The notes below the pieces were generated by a model, which saw only the letters and a program-made list of their open reading frames with translations, did no database searches and was not told the origin of the DNA. Source: Subtercola frigoramans (GTDB taxonomy: Bacteria > Actinomycetota > Actinomycetes > Actinomycetales > Microbacteriaceae). Taken from it: 64,000 nt of DNA. The first letter of the stretch is position 1. Each line of letters starts with the position of its first letter. Of the stretch, positions 37,528-46,482 are shown in pieces. The stretch covers positions 186,001 through 250,000 of the forward strand of contig NZ_JAFBBU010000001.1 in NCBI RefSeq assembly GCF_016907385.1, in the 5' to 3' direction. The position numbers and the translations under genes were made by a program.

Positions 37528-38838
37528 TCATCCGGGGGGTGGGCTGAGGTTGAGGCGTGGGTAGAGGGCGTCGTATCCGGTTTTCAGTCCGGTTTGTAGT
37601 GCTGGGCCGTCGTGGCCTGCGTTTGGGATTTCTGTGAAGCTGGATTTCCAGCCGGCTTTGATTGCGGCGTTGTAAACGGTTTGGACGCCGGTTTTGATCT
37701 CGGTGTCATCGCCGCCGGCGGTGAACACGGCAAAAGTGTCCGGGTAGGCCGTTTTCGCCATGATATTCACTGGCCAGGTTGCCTCGTAGCTTGCCTTGTT
37801 GCCGCGGAAGTAGTTCCGGACTGCCCCGTTGTCGCCATACGCGGGGTACTGGTCTCCGGAGATGTCGACGACGTTACCGAACGTGTCCGGGTATTTCGCG
37901 GCGAAATAGGTTGCGCATTCTCCGCCGTTGGAGAATCCGACGAAGCTCCAGTCCTTCGGGTCGCTGAGGACGTTGAAGTGCGACCGAACGTACGGCACAA
38001 CATCTTTCATGATGTACGTTTCAGCCTTGTCGCTTGTCACGTCTAGGCAGAGCGGATCCTTTGTCGGGTCGCCGAGTTGGTCGGGGTTGATCACGATCGG
38101 CGCGAGGCCACCATTTTTGGCGGCCAAATCGTTCAGGATTGCTGCGGTCGCGGTCAGGTCGGGGCTGCCCGGGGATCCCATCAGCTGGATCACGACGGGT
38201 AGTTGTGGGGCATTCGGTACCAGCGCTGCAGGTGGCAGATACGCCAGTGCCGGCCGGGCCGCGAAACCCGAGTTGGTGTTCGGAATATCGATGGTTCCTA
38301 AACTTCCGAGGGGAGGCATGTCCTCGGGCGGCGACCACGCCGTGTAAAGCGGCGCCGACACCGGGCCAACCGTGGCTGTGGGTCGCGGTGTGGGGGCGGC
38401 TGGCGGTAAAGCGAGGGGTTGGGCGGTGCTGATATCGATGAGAGCGCCGAGGGTGGTCAGCAGTCCGATGCTGGCGTTCACGCCGAGGACACCCGTCACG
38501 GCGAACACCACAATTGCGCCGCCCGCGATCATCCGCCGCCACCACCTCGCCCGCCACATACTCACAACGGCCAAACCGATCGCCGCGAAAGTGAAAACGA
38601 TCACCAGGACCGAGGTAGTGGACAAGCCCACACCGAATACGTTCCACACGTTTATGGTGAGCATCACAGTGAACACAGCGATCAGGGCGCCGCTGAGTAT
38701 CCCGGTCAGAGCGATCAGCACCCATTTTCGGGTAGGTCGACGCACGAGCAAGTAGATCGCGAGAGCAACGCTCAGAACGATAACCGCATGAATCAATGCG
38801 CCGTCGATGATGTTGAGGTTGAGAATGGTGTCGGTCAC
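37528..38838 (-). CDS. Membrane-anchored esterase, copy 2
   Basis: A 436-residue paralogue of the protein at 29749. GTG 38838 follows CGGAGG; an upstream in-frame ATG at 38907 is less likely. Four N-terminal helices (about 14-30, 38-60, 70-90, 95-115), a Pro-rich linker, then the esterase domain with FSNGGEC nucleophile motif (GFSNGGEC instead of GYSNGGEC), DPLCLD, and IPNAGHDGPAL carrying the histidine. The N termini of both copies share LNLNIIDG/LNVNIVEG, so the duplication includes the membrane part. It sits directly upstream of ABC-DedA operon 2 on the same strand. Confidence 0.82.
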   Translation of the reverse strand: MTDTILNLNIIDGALIHAVIVLSVALAIYLLVRRPTRKWVLIALTGILSGALIAVFTVMLTINVWNVFGVGLSTTSVLVIVFTFAAIGLAVVSMWRARWWRRMIAGGAIVVFAVTGVLGVNASIGLLTTLGALIDISTAQPLALPPAAPTPRPTATVGPVSAPLYTAWSPPEDMPPLGSLGTIDIPNTNSGFAARPALAYLPPAALVPNAPQLPVVIQLMGSPGSPDLTATAAILNDLAAKNGGLAPIVINPDQLGDPTKDPLCLDVTSDKAETYIMKDVVPYVRSHFNVLSDPKDWSFVGFSNGGECATYFAAKYPDTFGNVVDISGDQYPAYGDNGAVRNYFRGNKASYEATWPVNIMAKTAYPDTFAVFTAGGDDTEIKTGVQTVYNAAIKAGWKSSFTEIPNAGHDGPALQTGLKTGYDALYPRLNLSPPPG

Positions 38839-39610
38839 CGAACCTCCGGCCTGATACGAAAAGGTGCGTACGTACCGTACCGAAACCGAACCAGCGGTTG
38901 CTGACAACCCGCCTGACGATGAGGCCTGGCATCAGCGGGAGGGTGTCGACCGATGAAGCTGTGTGGAGGATTCAGGAAATCGAACCTGACAAGGCGCCCC
39001 GACAGGCGCATCCCCCAAAGTCGAAGCAACCCCACCCTAACCCGTCACCGTTGATCAGGACGTCTGCTGAGCATCACGAAGGCCTTCACCTCACCGGTAG
39101 GCCCCCCGTTTTTAGTTCCGCGATGCCAACGTGGCGCGTGCGTTAACCGTGTGATTCGGTTGTCATCAGCGTGTGTATCCACGGCTCATTGTTGAACACT
39201 CTGGAGGATGCGCGAAAGCCACGCGAGATAAGCGTGAGCGTGCGGCACAGATGCCCGGTGTCGCCCGTTATTCTCTCTGACCGGGCGAATCAGTACCGGG
39301 CTGAACGAGAAGTTTGGACTTGGTAGGCGGAGGGCGAGGAGATGAACGCCGCCCCCGGAGGAAGCGTCGCCGACGACCCCCCGTTTCGGGCCGTACCCTC
39401 ACATTCGTCTACGATGCCGAAGGGGAGCGTCTGTGGTCCCGGGTGCATCCGTAGCCAGGATCGGTAGGCCAGACAGCTCGTCGACGACGGAGCATAGGAT
39501 CCCGATGCCAAATGGAAATACTTGGGCACGCCTGAGCGGGGCGATAGCACACTCAAGTCTGGCGCAGAGAAGGCAATGGTTGGCAAAGGTCTAGCATTCG
39601 GGGCTTCGTC
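38839..39610 (+). other. Long non-coding or decayed stretch
   Basis: About 770 bases. Apparent long minus-strand frames (for example 39290-39916) are Ser/Pro/Arg-rich and overlap a recognisable ParA remnant in another phase, so I treat them as shadows. No family recognised here. Confidence 0.5.
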
Positions 39611-39855
39611 GAAAGCAGCGAAGCCGACAGCGGCAGCACGACCACCACTGCTGTGTCCCTGCAATGACGGCTGCCGAGTCGGGTAGCCGGGTGGTGTTGA
39701 TCGATCTCGACCCGCGGGCCGCGACCACGAAGTGGACCCCGGAAGAACCGACGGGGGAGAGGTTGCACATCGACTCAATCCTCGGAGCCCTGGAGTACCC
39801 GATCGGGTGGGCTGAGCTGCTCGCCGGTGGGTTTCTTTGGGCTTGCAACAGCTGA
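39611..39855 (+). pseudogene. Remnant of a ParA-type partition ATPase
   Basis: From 39664 the frame reads MTAAESGSRVVLIDLDPRAA then TTKWTPEEPTGERLHIDSIL, typical of the Walker A-prime downstream region of plasmid ParA proteins. Just upstream, in another frame, a degenerate P-loop is visible (SGSTTTTAVSLQ followed by a stop) where GGSGKTTTAVSLA would be expected. Both a frameshift and lost P-loop lysine are present, and the rest of the protein is missing. It is a remnant of plasmid or element maintenance. Confidence 0.6.
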
Positions 39856-40087
39856 TAAAACTCAGTGGTCGAATTTCGTCGCGCAGGGTTCGCGGACGGT
39901 GCGTTGTTCGTGTCAATGGATGCGAGTACGTGACCGTGGTCGTTCATTGCCGTCACAGCAGGCTCTTCTGCCGCTTAGCCTCGTTGACATGCGATCAGTG
40001 ATGCGTCGCGAGCCCCGTCGAATGGGCGTCAGACTCCCAAACGTGGGCGCCTGATAGTTATTTGGACGAAAGAGGTCCAGTGTTTTC

Positions 40088-41347
40088 TCATCCCGTTTGT
40101 GCTGTCGCGAGGCGGGAGTTGACGGGCACGAGCGAGTTCGCGGAGTCGTGAGGTTGCGGGATGGCTTGGAGGGCGAATTCTTTGATGGCGCCGGGCCGGA
40201 AGATGAGACATTCGGTGGATCCGCCGAATTGGAAGTATCCGATTTCGTCACCCTTGTTCACGTGGGCGTTGCTGGTGATTGCGGAATGGATGATGCATGA
40301 GGAGACTTCGAGCATGCCAACGGCGATGAAGGCGACGGTGCCGATGGCGGGGTTGTCGGCTTTGAGGATGATGATGGCGCGGGTGGCGACGTGAGCGAGG
40401 TAGCCTTGCGAGTTTCCCGGCTCGACCGCGTCGGGGCCTTCGGAGTCTGCTTCTGAATAGTAGGTGCCCGGTTCGACGAAGGCGCGCACGATGGTGCCGG
40501 TGACGGGGCTGTGCCAGCGATGGTAGTTGGTGGCGCTTAAGAAGCCTTGGTAGACGGTGCCTCCGACGAGCTCATCGACTGCCGGGTCGTTTGCGAGCAT
40601 GTCTTCGAGCGAGTAGGGCTGCCTCTTGATCCAGAACGTGTCGCGGCGCTGAACGTTTCTCCTGATCGCGTAGGGGGTGGACTCGCACGCGCTAGTTATC
40701 ACAGAGGGGTCGTCGGGTGCGGCCACCGGTCGTTCGCCCGCTTTGAGCCGGCGGGTGAAGAAATCGTTCCACGAGGCAAAACCCCAGTACTCCTCGTCCG
40801 GGTCGTACTCGAACTGTTCGATACCGACGGCTCGTTGAGCGTCCGGCGATTTCCAGCCCGAAGGTGAATCGTTGATGACGTAGCGCGAGTCAGGGCCGCT
40901 GAGAAATTCGCACCAGACATCGAGGATCTTCTTCAGCATCGTGTTGATGCGGGTGTCGCGGTACGCGGCGAGCCCGGCCGGGGTGCCCATGGTCCAATCG
41001 AGGATCGCGGTGAGAGGTGTCATGACCATGGTGTCAGCCCCGAACTCAGGAGCTATGGTGAGTACTTCGTTGACGAGCCTCAGGAGTTGATCGACGCTTG
41101 TCACGTGCCGTTTGCTGTACTTCCGCGACGGCGGTACCTGGTCGATCATCTCGTTCATGTACACGCGCACGACCGGATCGGTGTCGATGAGGTGCTGAAA
41201 TTCCCGGATGACCGGATGCAGCACCACGTCATCACCGCGGGCTTCGACCCGTTCACAGTGCCCGGCGAGCCAGTTTTCCAGGGCATCCTGATTCGCTGGC
41301 AGCCATCCGGCCCGGCACCGCACGTCTTGGTCGAGAGAGTCGCTCAT
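40088..41347 (-). CDS. Phosphatidylserine decarboxylase-family enzyme, PsiD-like
   Basis: A 419-residue protein. The N-terminal part (residues about 20-190: HPVIREFQHLIDTDPVVRVY, MTPLTAILDWTMGTPAG) matches the extra domain (PF12588 type) of PsiD-like decarboxylases, and the rest matches PSD: FASWNDFFTRRLKAGERPVA, TNYHRWHSPVTGTI, and FGGSTECLIF with the serine that becomes the pyruvoyl cofactor after self-cleavage. Relatives decarboxylate tryptophan (fungal PsiD) or phosphatidylserine. Since no phosphatidylserine synthase is in the window, the substrate is uncertain. Monocistronic, divergent from the small ParB-like gene. Confidence 0.85.
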   Translation of the reverse strand: MSDSLDQDVRCRAGWLPANQDALENWLAGHCERVEARGDDVVLHPVIREFQHLIDTDPVVRVYMNEMIDQVPPSRKYSKRHVTSVDQLLRLVNEVLTIAPEFGADTMVMTPLTAILDWTMGTPAGLAAYRDTRINTMLKKILDVWCEFLSGPDSRYVINDSPSGWKSPDAQRAVGIEQFEYDPDEEYWGFASWNDFFTRRLKAGERPVAAPDDPSVITSACESTPYAIRRNVQRRDTFWIKRQPYSLEDMLANDPAVDELVGGTVYQGFLSATNYHRWHSPVTGTIVRAFVEPGTYYSEADSEGPDAVEPGNSQGYLAHVATRAIIILKADNPAIGTVAFIAVGMLEVSSCIIHSAITSNAHVNKGDEIGYFQFGGSTECLIFRPGAIKEFALQAIPQPHDSANSLVPVNSRLATAQTG

Positions 41348-41471
41348 GAGCAGAAACTACCCGATCTACGAAAACAGCACGAGGGCTTGCCTGCCGCGGA
41401 AAATTGGCTTCGGTTTCGCTCATTGACGCGCGAACTTCGGGCTGCACGAGTAGGGTTGCTCGCGACTGCGG

Positions 41472-41870
41472 ATTGAGGCGCTGATCAAGGTTGGTTGGGC
41501 GGAGGTACCGCAGTCGCATGACTACCCCGCTGCAGCGTCGTTTCTTGGCCTGCTCGGTAGTGATGCTGACGCTGAACGTTTGGTGGCTGCGTTGGCGGTC
41601 GCGCCGATCGTGTTTCATCCGGCGAAAGATCTGCTGCGTGCGTCTCGGCTGAGCTTGCTGCCTGTTGATGATCCGTGTGTGGCGAAGGATTTGAAGCGAA
41701 TTCGGAAGGGCATCGAGCTGAGCCCGGTGTTGTTGTTGCGCGGTAATCTGTTGGGTGTTCCGCTGCAGATCCTGGACGGGTATCACCGGGTGTGTGCGTC
41801 GTCTCATCTCAGTGACGACACACCGGTTTCTGCGCAGATCGTGTCACTTGACGACGGTGCGGCCCTGTAA
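41472..41870 (+). CDS. Small ParB/Srx-like protein, start unclear
   Basis: Homology begins before any standard start: EALIKVGWAEVPQSHDYPAA appears in frame from about 41475, after a stop at 41451. ATT 41472 is one possible start; TTG 41580 would cut off the conserved first third. The body, FHPAKDLLRASRLSLLPVDD, CVAKDLKRIRKGIELSPVLL and LQILDGYHRVCASSHL, matches a small actinobacterial family that looks like a stand-alone ParB/sulfiredoxin-type fold, with the DGYHR motif. Function unknown. The gene may have lost its start codon by mutation. It ends 10 bases before the convergent aquaporin gene. Confidence 0.6.
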   Translation: MEALIKVGWAEVPQSHDYPAAASFLGLLGSDADAERLVAALAVAPIVFHPAKDLLRASRLSLLPVDDPCVAKDLKRIRKGIELSPVLLLRGNLLGVPLQILDGYHRVCASSHLSDDTPVSAQIVSLDDGAAL

Positions 41871-41880
41871 ATCCGCTGAT

Positions 41881-42708
41881 TCAGGGTTGATCAGTGGTTT
41901 CGAGTGTTCCTTGTGCGGCCTTTCGGCCCGACGGGCCGCCACCTGGGCCGCGGAGAATGAACGCGATGCCGACAGCGATGACGGCGCCGACGAGCGGACC
42001 AATGGTGTAGATCCAGAGCGTGCTGAAGTTGAGGCTGACCAGGTCGGGGCCGAAGGTGCGTGCGGGGTTCATGGATGCGCCGCTGACCGGGGCCGCCCAG
42101 AGACCGGCGAGCAGAATGTAGGAGCCGACGGCGAACGCGCAGAGAGGTCCGACGCTCTGGGCGCCGGAGGCGGCTCCGAGGATGGTGCTGACGAGCCCGC
42201 AGGTGAGCACGATCTCGATCGTGAATGCGTGCAGGTCGGTGAATCCGGTTCCGGGCTCGGTTGTTCCGCTTCCGCCACCGGTGCCGAAAAGGGTAATGAG
42301 TAAGAGCGATGCGGCTGTTGCGCCGATGAGTTGGGCGAGCACGTAGGCGGGTACGCGGCGCCAGCTGAAGTCGCGCCGTAGTGCGAATGCGATACTCACG
42401 ACGGGGTTCAGGTGCGCGCCTGAAACGGCTCCCATGAACAAGATCACGGCGACGACGGTCAAGGCAGGTGCGGTGACCGTCGCGACGCGGCCGACGGACC
42501 CGTCCGTGAGGGTGTTAACGATGTCGGCTCCAGCGGCGGCGATGACGAGCAGGAAGGTCCCGAAGGCTTCCGCGAAGAGACGCCTGCTTTCCAGGGCTGG
42601 GTCGTCGAAGTTCTTGATGAGTCGTTGGTCGCCGATGGAAAGGCCGACGTGCACCTGACGCAGGGTTTCCATTGTCGGTTCCGCGCCGCGACCTCTTGCG
42701 TTCGTCAT
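41881..42708 (-). CDS. aqpZ: Aquaporin (MIP family)
   Basis: A 275-residue channel with six membrane helices and both half-helix motifs: SGAHLNPVVS and SGASMNPARTFGP. The narrow-filter arginine follows NPA, as in water-selective channels. A roughly 40-residue hydrophilic N-terminal extension precedes the first helix. The ATG overlaps the stop of the FtsW/RodA gene (ATGA), so both are co-translated. AqpZ rather than a glycerol facilitator is suggested by the NPAR context; this is not certain. Confidence 0.88.
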   Translation of the reverse strand: MTNARGRGAEPTMETLRQVHVGLSIGDQRLIKNFDDPALESRRLFAEAFGTFLLVIAAAGADIVNTLTDGSVGRVATVTAPALTVVAVILFMGAVSGAHLNPVVSIAFALRRDFSWRRVPAYVLAQLIGATAASLLLITLFGTGGGSGTTEPGTGFTDLHAFTIEIVLTCGLVSTILGAASGAQSVGPLCAFAVGSYILLAGLWAAPVSGASMNPARTFGPDLVSLNFSTLWIYTIGPLVGAVIAVGIAFILRGPGGGPSGRKAAQGTLETTDQP

Positions 42709-44021
42709 TTCCGGACCGTGACCCGTTCGGACCGGTCACCGGTCGTGTGTATACCCGACGGTTCAGAGACCTGGAGCGTGTCTGATTCTCGGCAGAGGGA
42801 GAGAACGATGCCGATCGCGAGGAGGGAGCTGATCAGCGCCGTGCCCCCCGCCGAGATCAGGGGGAGGGGCACACCGAGTACGGGGAGGAGGCCGAGGACG
42901 ACGGCGATGTTGACAAGGGCTTGGCCGATGATCCAGACCGTGATCGCCGCGGTCACGATGCGGGCGAATGGGTCGGGGGTGGCGCGGATGATGCGAAGCA
43001 ACGCGATACCGAGGACGACGATGAGCACGAGCACGACGCAGGCCCCGATGAGGCCGAGTTCTTCGCCGATGACGGCGAAGATGAAGTCGGTGTCGACGGC
43101 GGGTAGCCACGACCATTTTGCGGTGGAGTTACCGAGCCCGACGCCGAAGATACCGCCGTTGCTGAGTGCGAAATAGCCGTGTTGGATCTGCCACCCGGAT
43201 CCGCTGTAGTCCGCGGTCTCGGGGTGCAGGAAGGAGAGGATTCGGGTGACCCGGTTGGGTCTGGACAAGGCGGTGAGGATCGCGATGGTTGCCGAGACGA
43301 TGGTCAGCAGTAGGAGGTGGCGGATCGGGATTCCGGCGAAGAAGAGGCCGCCGAGAACCATCATGATCAAAATGACGGTGGTGCCAAGATCACCGCCGAG
43401 TGCGACGAGGATTATCGCACTGCCGAGCACGAGCACGGTGGGGATGAGCGTGTGGGAGAACTGGGTGATGCGGTGTTGCTTCTTTGTCAGGAACATGCCG
43501 AGCCAGAGCACGACCCCGACCTTGATGAGTTCCGATGGCTGGAGCGCGGGGAGCGGGCCGAGTTGGAGCCAGTTCCGGTTGCCGTTCACTGTCACCCCAA
43601 GCGGCGTGGCGATCACCAGGAATTGCAGTGCGCTGCCGCCGGCGAGCACCAGCCACGCTGACTGTTTCCAGAACGTCGATGGGAGACGGGACGCGGCGAG
43701 GAGCAGCGGGATCCCGATGAGGGCGTAGCTGCCTTGGCGAAGGAACACGCTGAAGGAGCTGTTGTCGTCCAGCGCCGAGCCGACCGAGGACGAGGAGAGC
43801 ACCATGACCAACCCCAACGCGACCATGAACACGGTCACGCCGAACAGTAGATAGAAATTCGATGACACCATCCGCATCGGTTTACCAAGGAAGATTTGAG
43901 CTGACCGAAACCCCTGAGATGCTTTCTGCTCGACCCGACTAGACGCCAAATGCGGGCCACTCCGCACCTTCGCTTCGCCCGTGTTTCGGGTTTTCTGGGT
44001 CGACCGGGTACGGGTCACCAT
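42705..44021 (-). CDS. FtsW/RodA/SpoVE-family SEDS glycosyltransferase
   Basis: A 438-residue protein with about ten membrane helices. SEDS features: NGNRNWLQLGPLPALQPSEL, GGDLGTTVILIM, WQIQHGYFALSNGGIFGVGL, AVDTDFIFAVIGEELGL and PVLGVPLPLISAGGTALI. SEDS proteins polymerise glycan strands from lipid II with a partner PBP. ATG 44021 is supported by the 7-bp overlap with the end of the upstream small membrane protein. The gene is isolated from any division cluster, so this is likely an accessory copy; the gene for a class A PBP lies at 56727 but is not adjacent. Confidence 0.9.
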   Translation of the reverse strand: MVTRTRSTQKTRNTGEAKVRSGPHLASSRVEQKASQGFRSAQIFLGKPMRMVSSNFYLLFGVTVFMVALGLVMVLSSSSVGSALDDNSSFSVFLRQGSYALIGIPLLLAASRLPSTFWKQSAWLVLAGGSALQFLVIATPLGVTVNGNRNWLQLGPLPALQPSELIKVGVVLWLGMFLTKKQHRITQFSHTLIPTVLVLGSAIILVALGGDLGTTVILIMMVLGGLFFAGIPIRHLLLLTIVSATIAILTALSRPNRVTRILSFLHPETADYSGSGWQIQHGYFALSNGGIFGVGLGNSTAKWSWLPAVDTDFIFAVIGEELGLIGACVVLVLIVVLGIALLRIIRATPDPFARIVTAAITVWIIGQALVNIAVVLGLLPVLGVPLPLISAGGTALISSLLAIGIVLSLCRESDTLQVSEPSGIHTTGDRSERVTVRK

Positions 44022-44332
44022 GTGCGACGCCGTTCGTTCGTGATGGTGGTGGTTTCTGATCGGAGACGTTGTTCCATCTCGGCGGCCCACGCGTCAGCAC
44101 TCGGGGCGTGGACGGTGATCGTTGTTCTATTGGTCCTGCGGCTGCGGCTGCCCGGCCGGCGGTAGCCGATCACGGAGAGTGTGGTCATGGCAAGGCTTGC
44201 CGCCAGAAGCACCACGCCACCCCACGCCTGATGGTTCTGGATGATCTGGGCGACAGAATCGACACTCATCAGCAGATACAGCACCGCGAGCAGCGCCCAC
44301 AGCCAGCGCCCGGAAGATGTTCTGCGTCTCAT
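44015..44332 (-). CDS. Small two-span membrane protein
   Basis: A 105-residue protein from the ATG at 44332 (MRRRTSSGRWLWALLAVLYL). Two membrane helices at about 10-27 and 42-58, then a basic linker and a soluble tail (SADAWAAEMEQRLRSETTTI). The stop overlaps the start of the FtsW/RodA-like gene by 7 bases, making a three-gene operon with it and the aquaporin gene. No family recognised. Confidence 0.6.
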   Translation of the reverse strand: MRRRTSSGRWLWALLAVLYLLMSVDSVAQIIQNHQAWGGVVLLAASLAMTTLSVIGYRRPGSRSRRTNRTTITVHAPSADAWAAEMEQRLRSETTTITNERRRTW

Positions 44333-44463
44333 GAGTGCGAGAGTATGAGCAAAAGTGCCGGTCCGGGCCGAGCCTCGCCCGTGCACGCGTATTCTGAAAG
44401 CTTTCACATCCTTGCGGGTCCGGATCTGGAGGTCCTCGCTGGGGGTGCTTGTTACTATCGGGT

Positions 44464-45726
44464 ATGAAAGCAGTACCCCGCATGCGGCACGGTCGCGTCC
44501 CGAGCAGCAACCCCGTACTGGTGGTCGCGAAAGCTGTTGCCACTGGTTTGGCGGTGGTGCTTGTCAGCGTCGGCTGTATCGCGGGTATCGCTGTGTGGCA
44601 GCTCACCGGCAATGTGGGTCAGGGTGTGCATCTTGCGCTGCTGCCCGGCCAGAGCGCGCCGCCGGTGCCGGGAGTCGGGGCGATCGAGGGCGGCGTGAAC
44701 CTGCTGCTGGCCGGAACGGACACGAGAACCGGTCAGGGCTCATCGTTCTCTGACTCCGCGAACCTCGCCAGCAGTTCCGGGACAGGCAACAACGACGTCA
44801 CCATGGTTTTACACATTTCCGCCGACCACCAAAGCGCGTCAGTGATCAGTATCCCGAGGGACTTGATGGGGCCGATCCCCGACTGCCCGAGCCCCGACGG
44901 GAAGGGCACCGTATCGGCAACGGACTACGGCATGTTCAATACCACCTTGTCTCGTGGCGGCCTGTCCTGTGTGGTGTTGACGGCGGAGAAGCTCACCGGG
45001 CTGAGCATCCCATATGCGGCGATGATCAGCTTCGACGGCGTCAGCAGCATGGCGACCGCTGTCGGCGGCGTGACCGTGTGTCTGGCGACCGATGTCAACG
45101 ACGACTACGCGAACCTGCACCTCAGCGCCGGTCAGCAGACCATTACCGGCGACACCGCGCTTGCGTTCGTCCGCAGCCGGCACGGTGTCGGTGATGGAAG
45201 TGACCTGGGCCGCATCAGTAACCAACAACTTTTTCTTTCCGCATTAGTGCGGAAGATCAAAAGCGGCGACGTTCTGAACAACCCTGTCACCTTGTTCTCG
45301 CTCGCCAACGCGGCGACGAAGAACATGACCCTGTCGGACACTCTGACAAGCCCGGCCACCATGGTCGCGATCGCGTTGGCGCTGAAAAACATCAGCCTCG
45401 ACAACGTCGTCTTCGTGCAATACCCGACGGCAGCGGACCCGAACGATTCCAACCGGGTCGTCGCCAACGCTAGCGCTGCCGCGGCGCTGGATAAGGCGCT
45501 GAAAGCTGACCAACCCCTGCAGCTCAGCGGCACCGTAGGTGCCGCCACGCAGATCGCCCCAACCACAACACCGACCCCAACACCCACCCTAACCACAACA
45601 CCCGCGCCGACGCAGAGTGGCACCGCGTCGAGCACCAGTACACCGATACCGACAGCTGCGGTACTGCCGCCCGCTGTCACCGGTCAGACCGCCGCCGAAG
45701 TCACCTGCACGAAAGGCAACAACTGA
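44464..45726 (+). CDS. LytR-CpsA-Psr (LCP) family protein
   Basis: A 420-residue membrane-anchored protein. One N-terminal helix (AVATGLAVVLVSVGCIAGIA, about 25-50). The LCP domain shows VNLLLAGTDTRTG, NDVTMVLHISADHQSASVIS, IPRDLMGPIP, AEKLTGLSIPYAAMISFDGV and AFVRSRHGVGDGSDLGRISN with the conserved Arg and Asp residues. LCP enzymes transfer undecaprenyl-linked polymers to peptidoglycan. The C-terminal 80 residues are a Thr/Pro-rich repeat region (TPTPTPTLTTTP), probably wall-spanning. The LytR_C domain is missing. It runs divergently from the FtsW operon. Confidence 0.88.
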   Translation: MKAVPRMRHGRVPSSNPVLVVAKAVATGLAVVLVSVGCIAGIAVWQLTGNVGQGVHLALLPGQSAPPVPGVGAIEGGVNLLLAGTDTRTGQGSSFSDSANLASSSGTGNNDVTMVLHISADHQSASVISIPRDLMGPIPDCPSPDGKGTVSATDYGMFNTTLSRGGLSCVVLTAEKLTGLSIPYAAMISFDGVSSMATAVGGVTVCLATDVNDDYANLHLSAGQQTITGDTALAFVRSRHGVGDGSDLGRISNQQLFLSALVRKIKSGDVLNNPVTLFSLANAATKNMTLSDTLTSPATMVAIALALKNISLDNVVFVQYPTAADPNDSNRVVANASAAAALDKALKADQPLQLSGTVGAATQIAPTTTPTPTPTLTTTPAPTQSGTASSTSTPIPTAAVLPPAVTGQTAAEVTCTKGNN

Positions 45727-45727
45727 A

Positions 45728-46381
45728 ATGACCACCAGCACCTACAACACCCTCGGATACCGTGCCGGCAGTCGGGTGGGCGCGATGGCCGCCGTCGGGC
45801 TGCTTGTCGGACTCGGGGTCGGGTTCTTCGCATCATGGACCTACGCACCCGCGCTCGGTTGGTCTGCCGCTGCGCTCACCTTTCTCGTCTGGGTCTGGGC
45901 CGTGATCGGCAAGATGAGCCCAGAATCCACGGCCGAACACGCCACCCGTGAAGACCCGAGCCGGATCGCCTCACACGTGCTGACCCTCATCGCGACGATC
46001 GCCAGTTTCGGGGGTGTCGCACTGCTCCTGATCGAAGCCACCAACTCCACTGGCGTTGCCAAGGCCGGCATCATCTTGTTGGCGCTCTTCACGATTGCAC
46101 TGTCGTGGCTGATCACTCACACCCTCTTCACGCTCCGCTACGCCGCACAGTACTACCATGCTGGCAGCGGAGTTGATTTCAACGAAGACGAAAAGCCGCG
46201 TTACAGCGATTTCGCGTACCTCGCGTTCACCGTGGGAATGACCTTCCAAGTCTCCGACACCGACATAAAGAACCATCTCATCCGGGCAACTATCCTCCGC
46301 CACGCACTCCTCTCCTACGTTCTCGGTGCCCTGGTGCTCGCGACCACGATCAACCTCATCTCCGGACTGTCCTCGCACTAA
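45728..46381 (+). CDS. DUF1345 membrane protein
   Basis: A 217-residue protein with five membrane helices (about 18-35, 43-60, 82-100, 110-130, 188-208). The family signature FNEDEKPRYSDFAYLAFTVG plus MTFQVSDTDI is characteristic of DUF1345 (PF07077). The gene starts one base after the LCP stop, so the two are co-transcribed. Function unknown. Confidence 0.88.
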   Translation: MTTSTYNTLGYRAGSRVGAMAAVGLLVGLGVGFFASWTYAPALGWSAAALTFLVWVWAVIGKMSPESTAEHATREDPSRIASHVLTLIATIASFGGVALLLIEATNSTGVAKAGIILLALFTIALSWLITHTLFTLRYAAQYYHAGSGVDFNEDEKPRYSDFAYLAFTVGMTFQVSDTDIKNHLIRATILRHALLSYVLGALVLATTINLISGLSSH

Positions 46382-46482
46382 CCACGCCCGCCCAACCCAT
46401 CGGCAGGTCAAAGATTGAGCTGAACCGGGTCGCGATTTGTCAGCAAACCGAGAATTCAACGAAATCTGCTCGAACAGGAGAA

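Noticed and set aside
39290..39916. Long minus-strand frame of 208 residues
   Set aside because: Ser/Pro/Arg-rich composition, no start signal, and it overlaps a recognisable ParA remnant on the other strand.
45560..45640. Repeat-like TPTPTPT stretch as a DNA repeat element
   Set aside because: It is the coding sequence of the LCP protein's Thr/Pro tail; similar codons recur at the end of the PBP gene (58850-58910) for the same reason.
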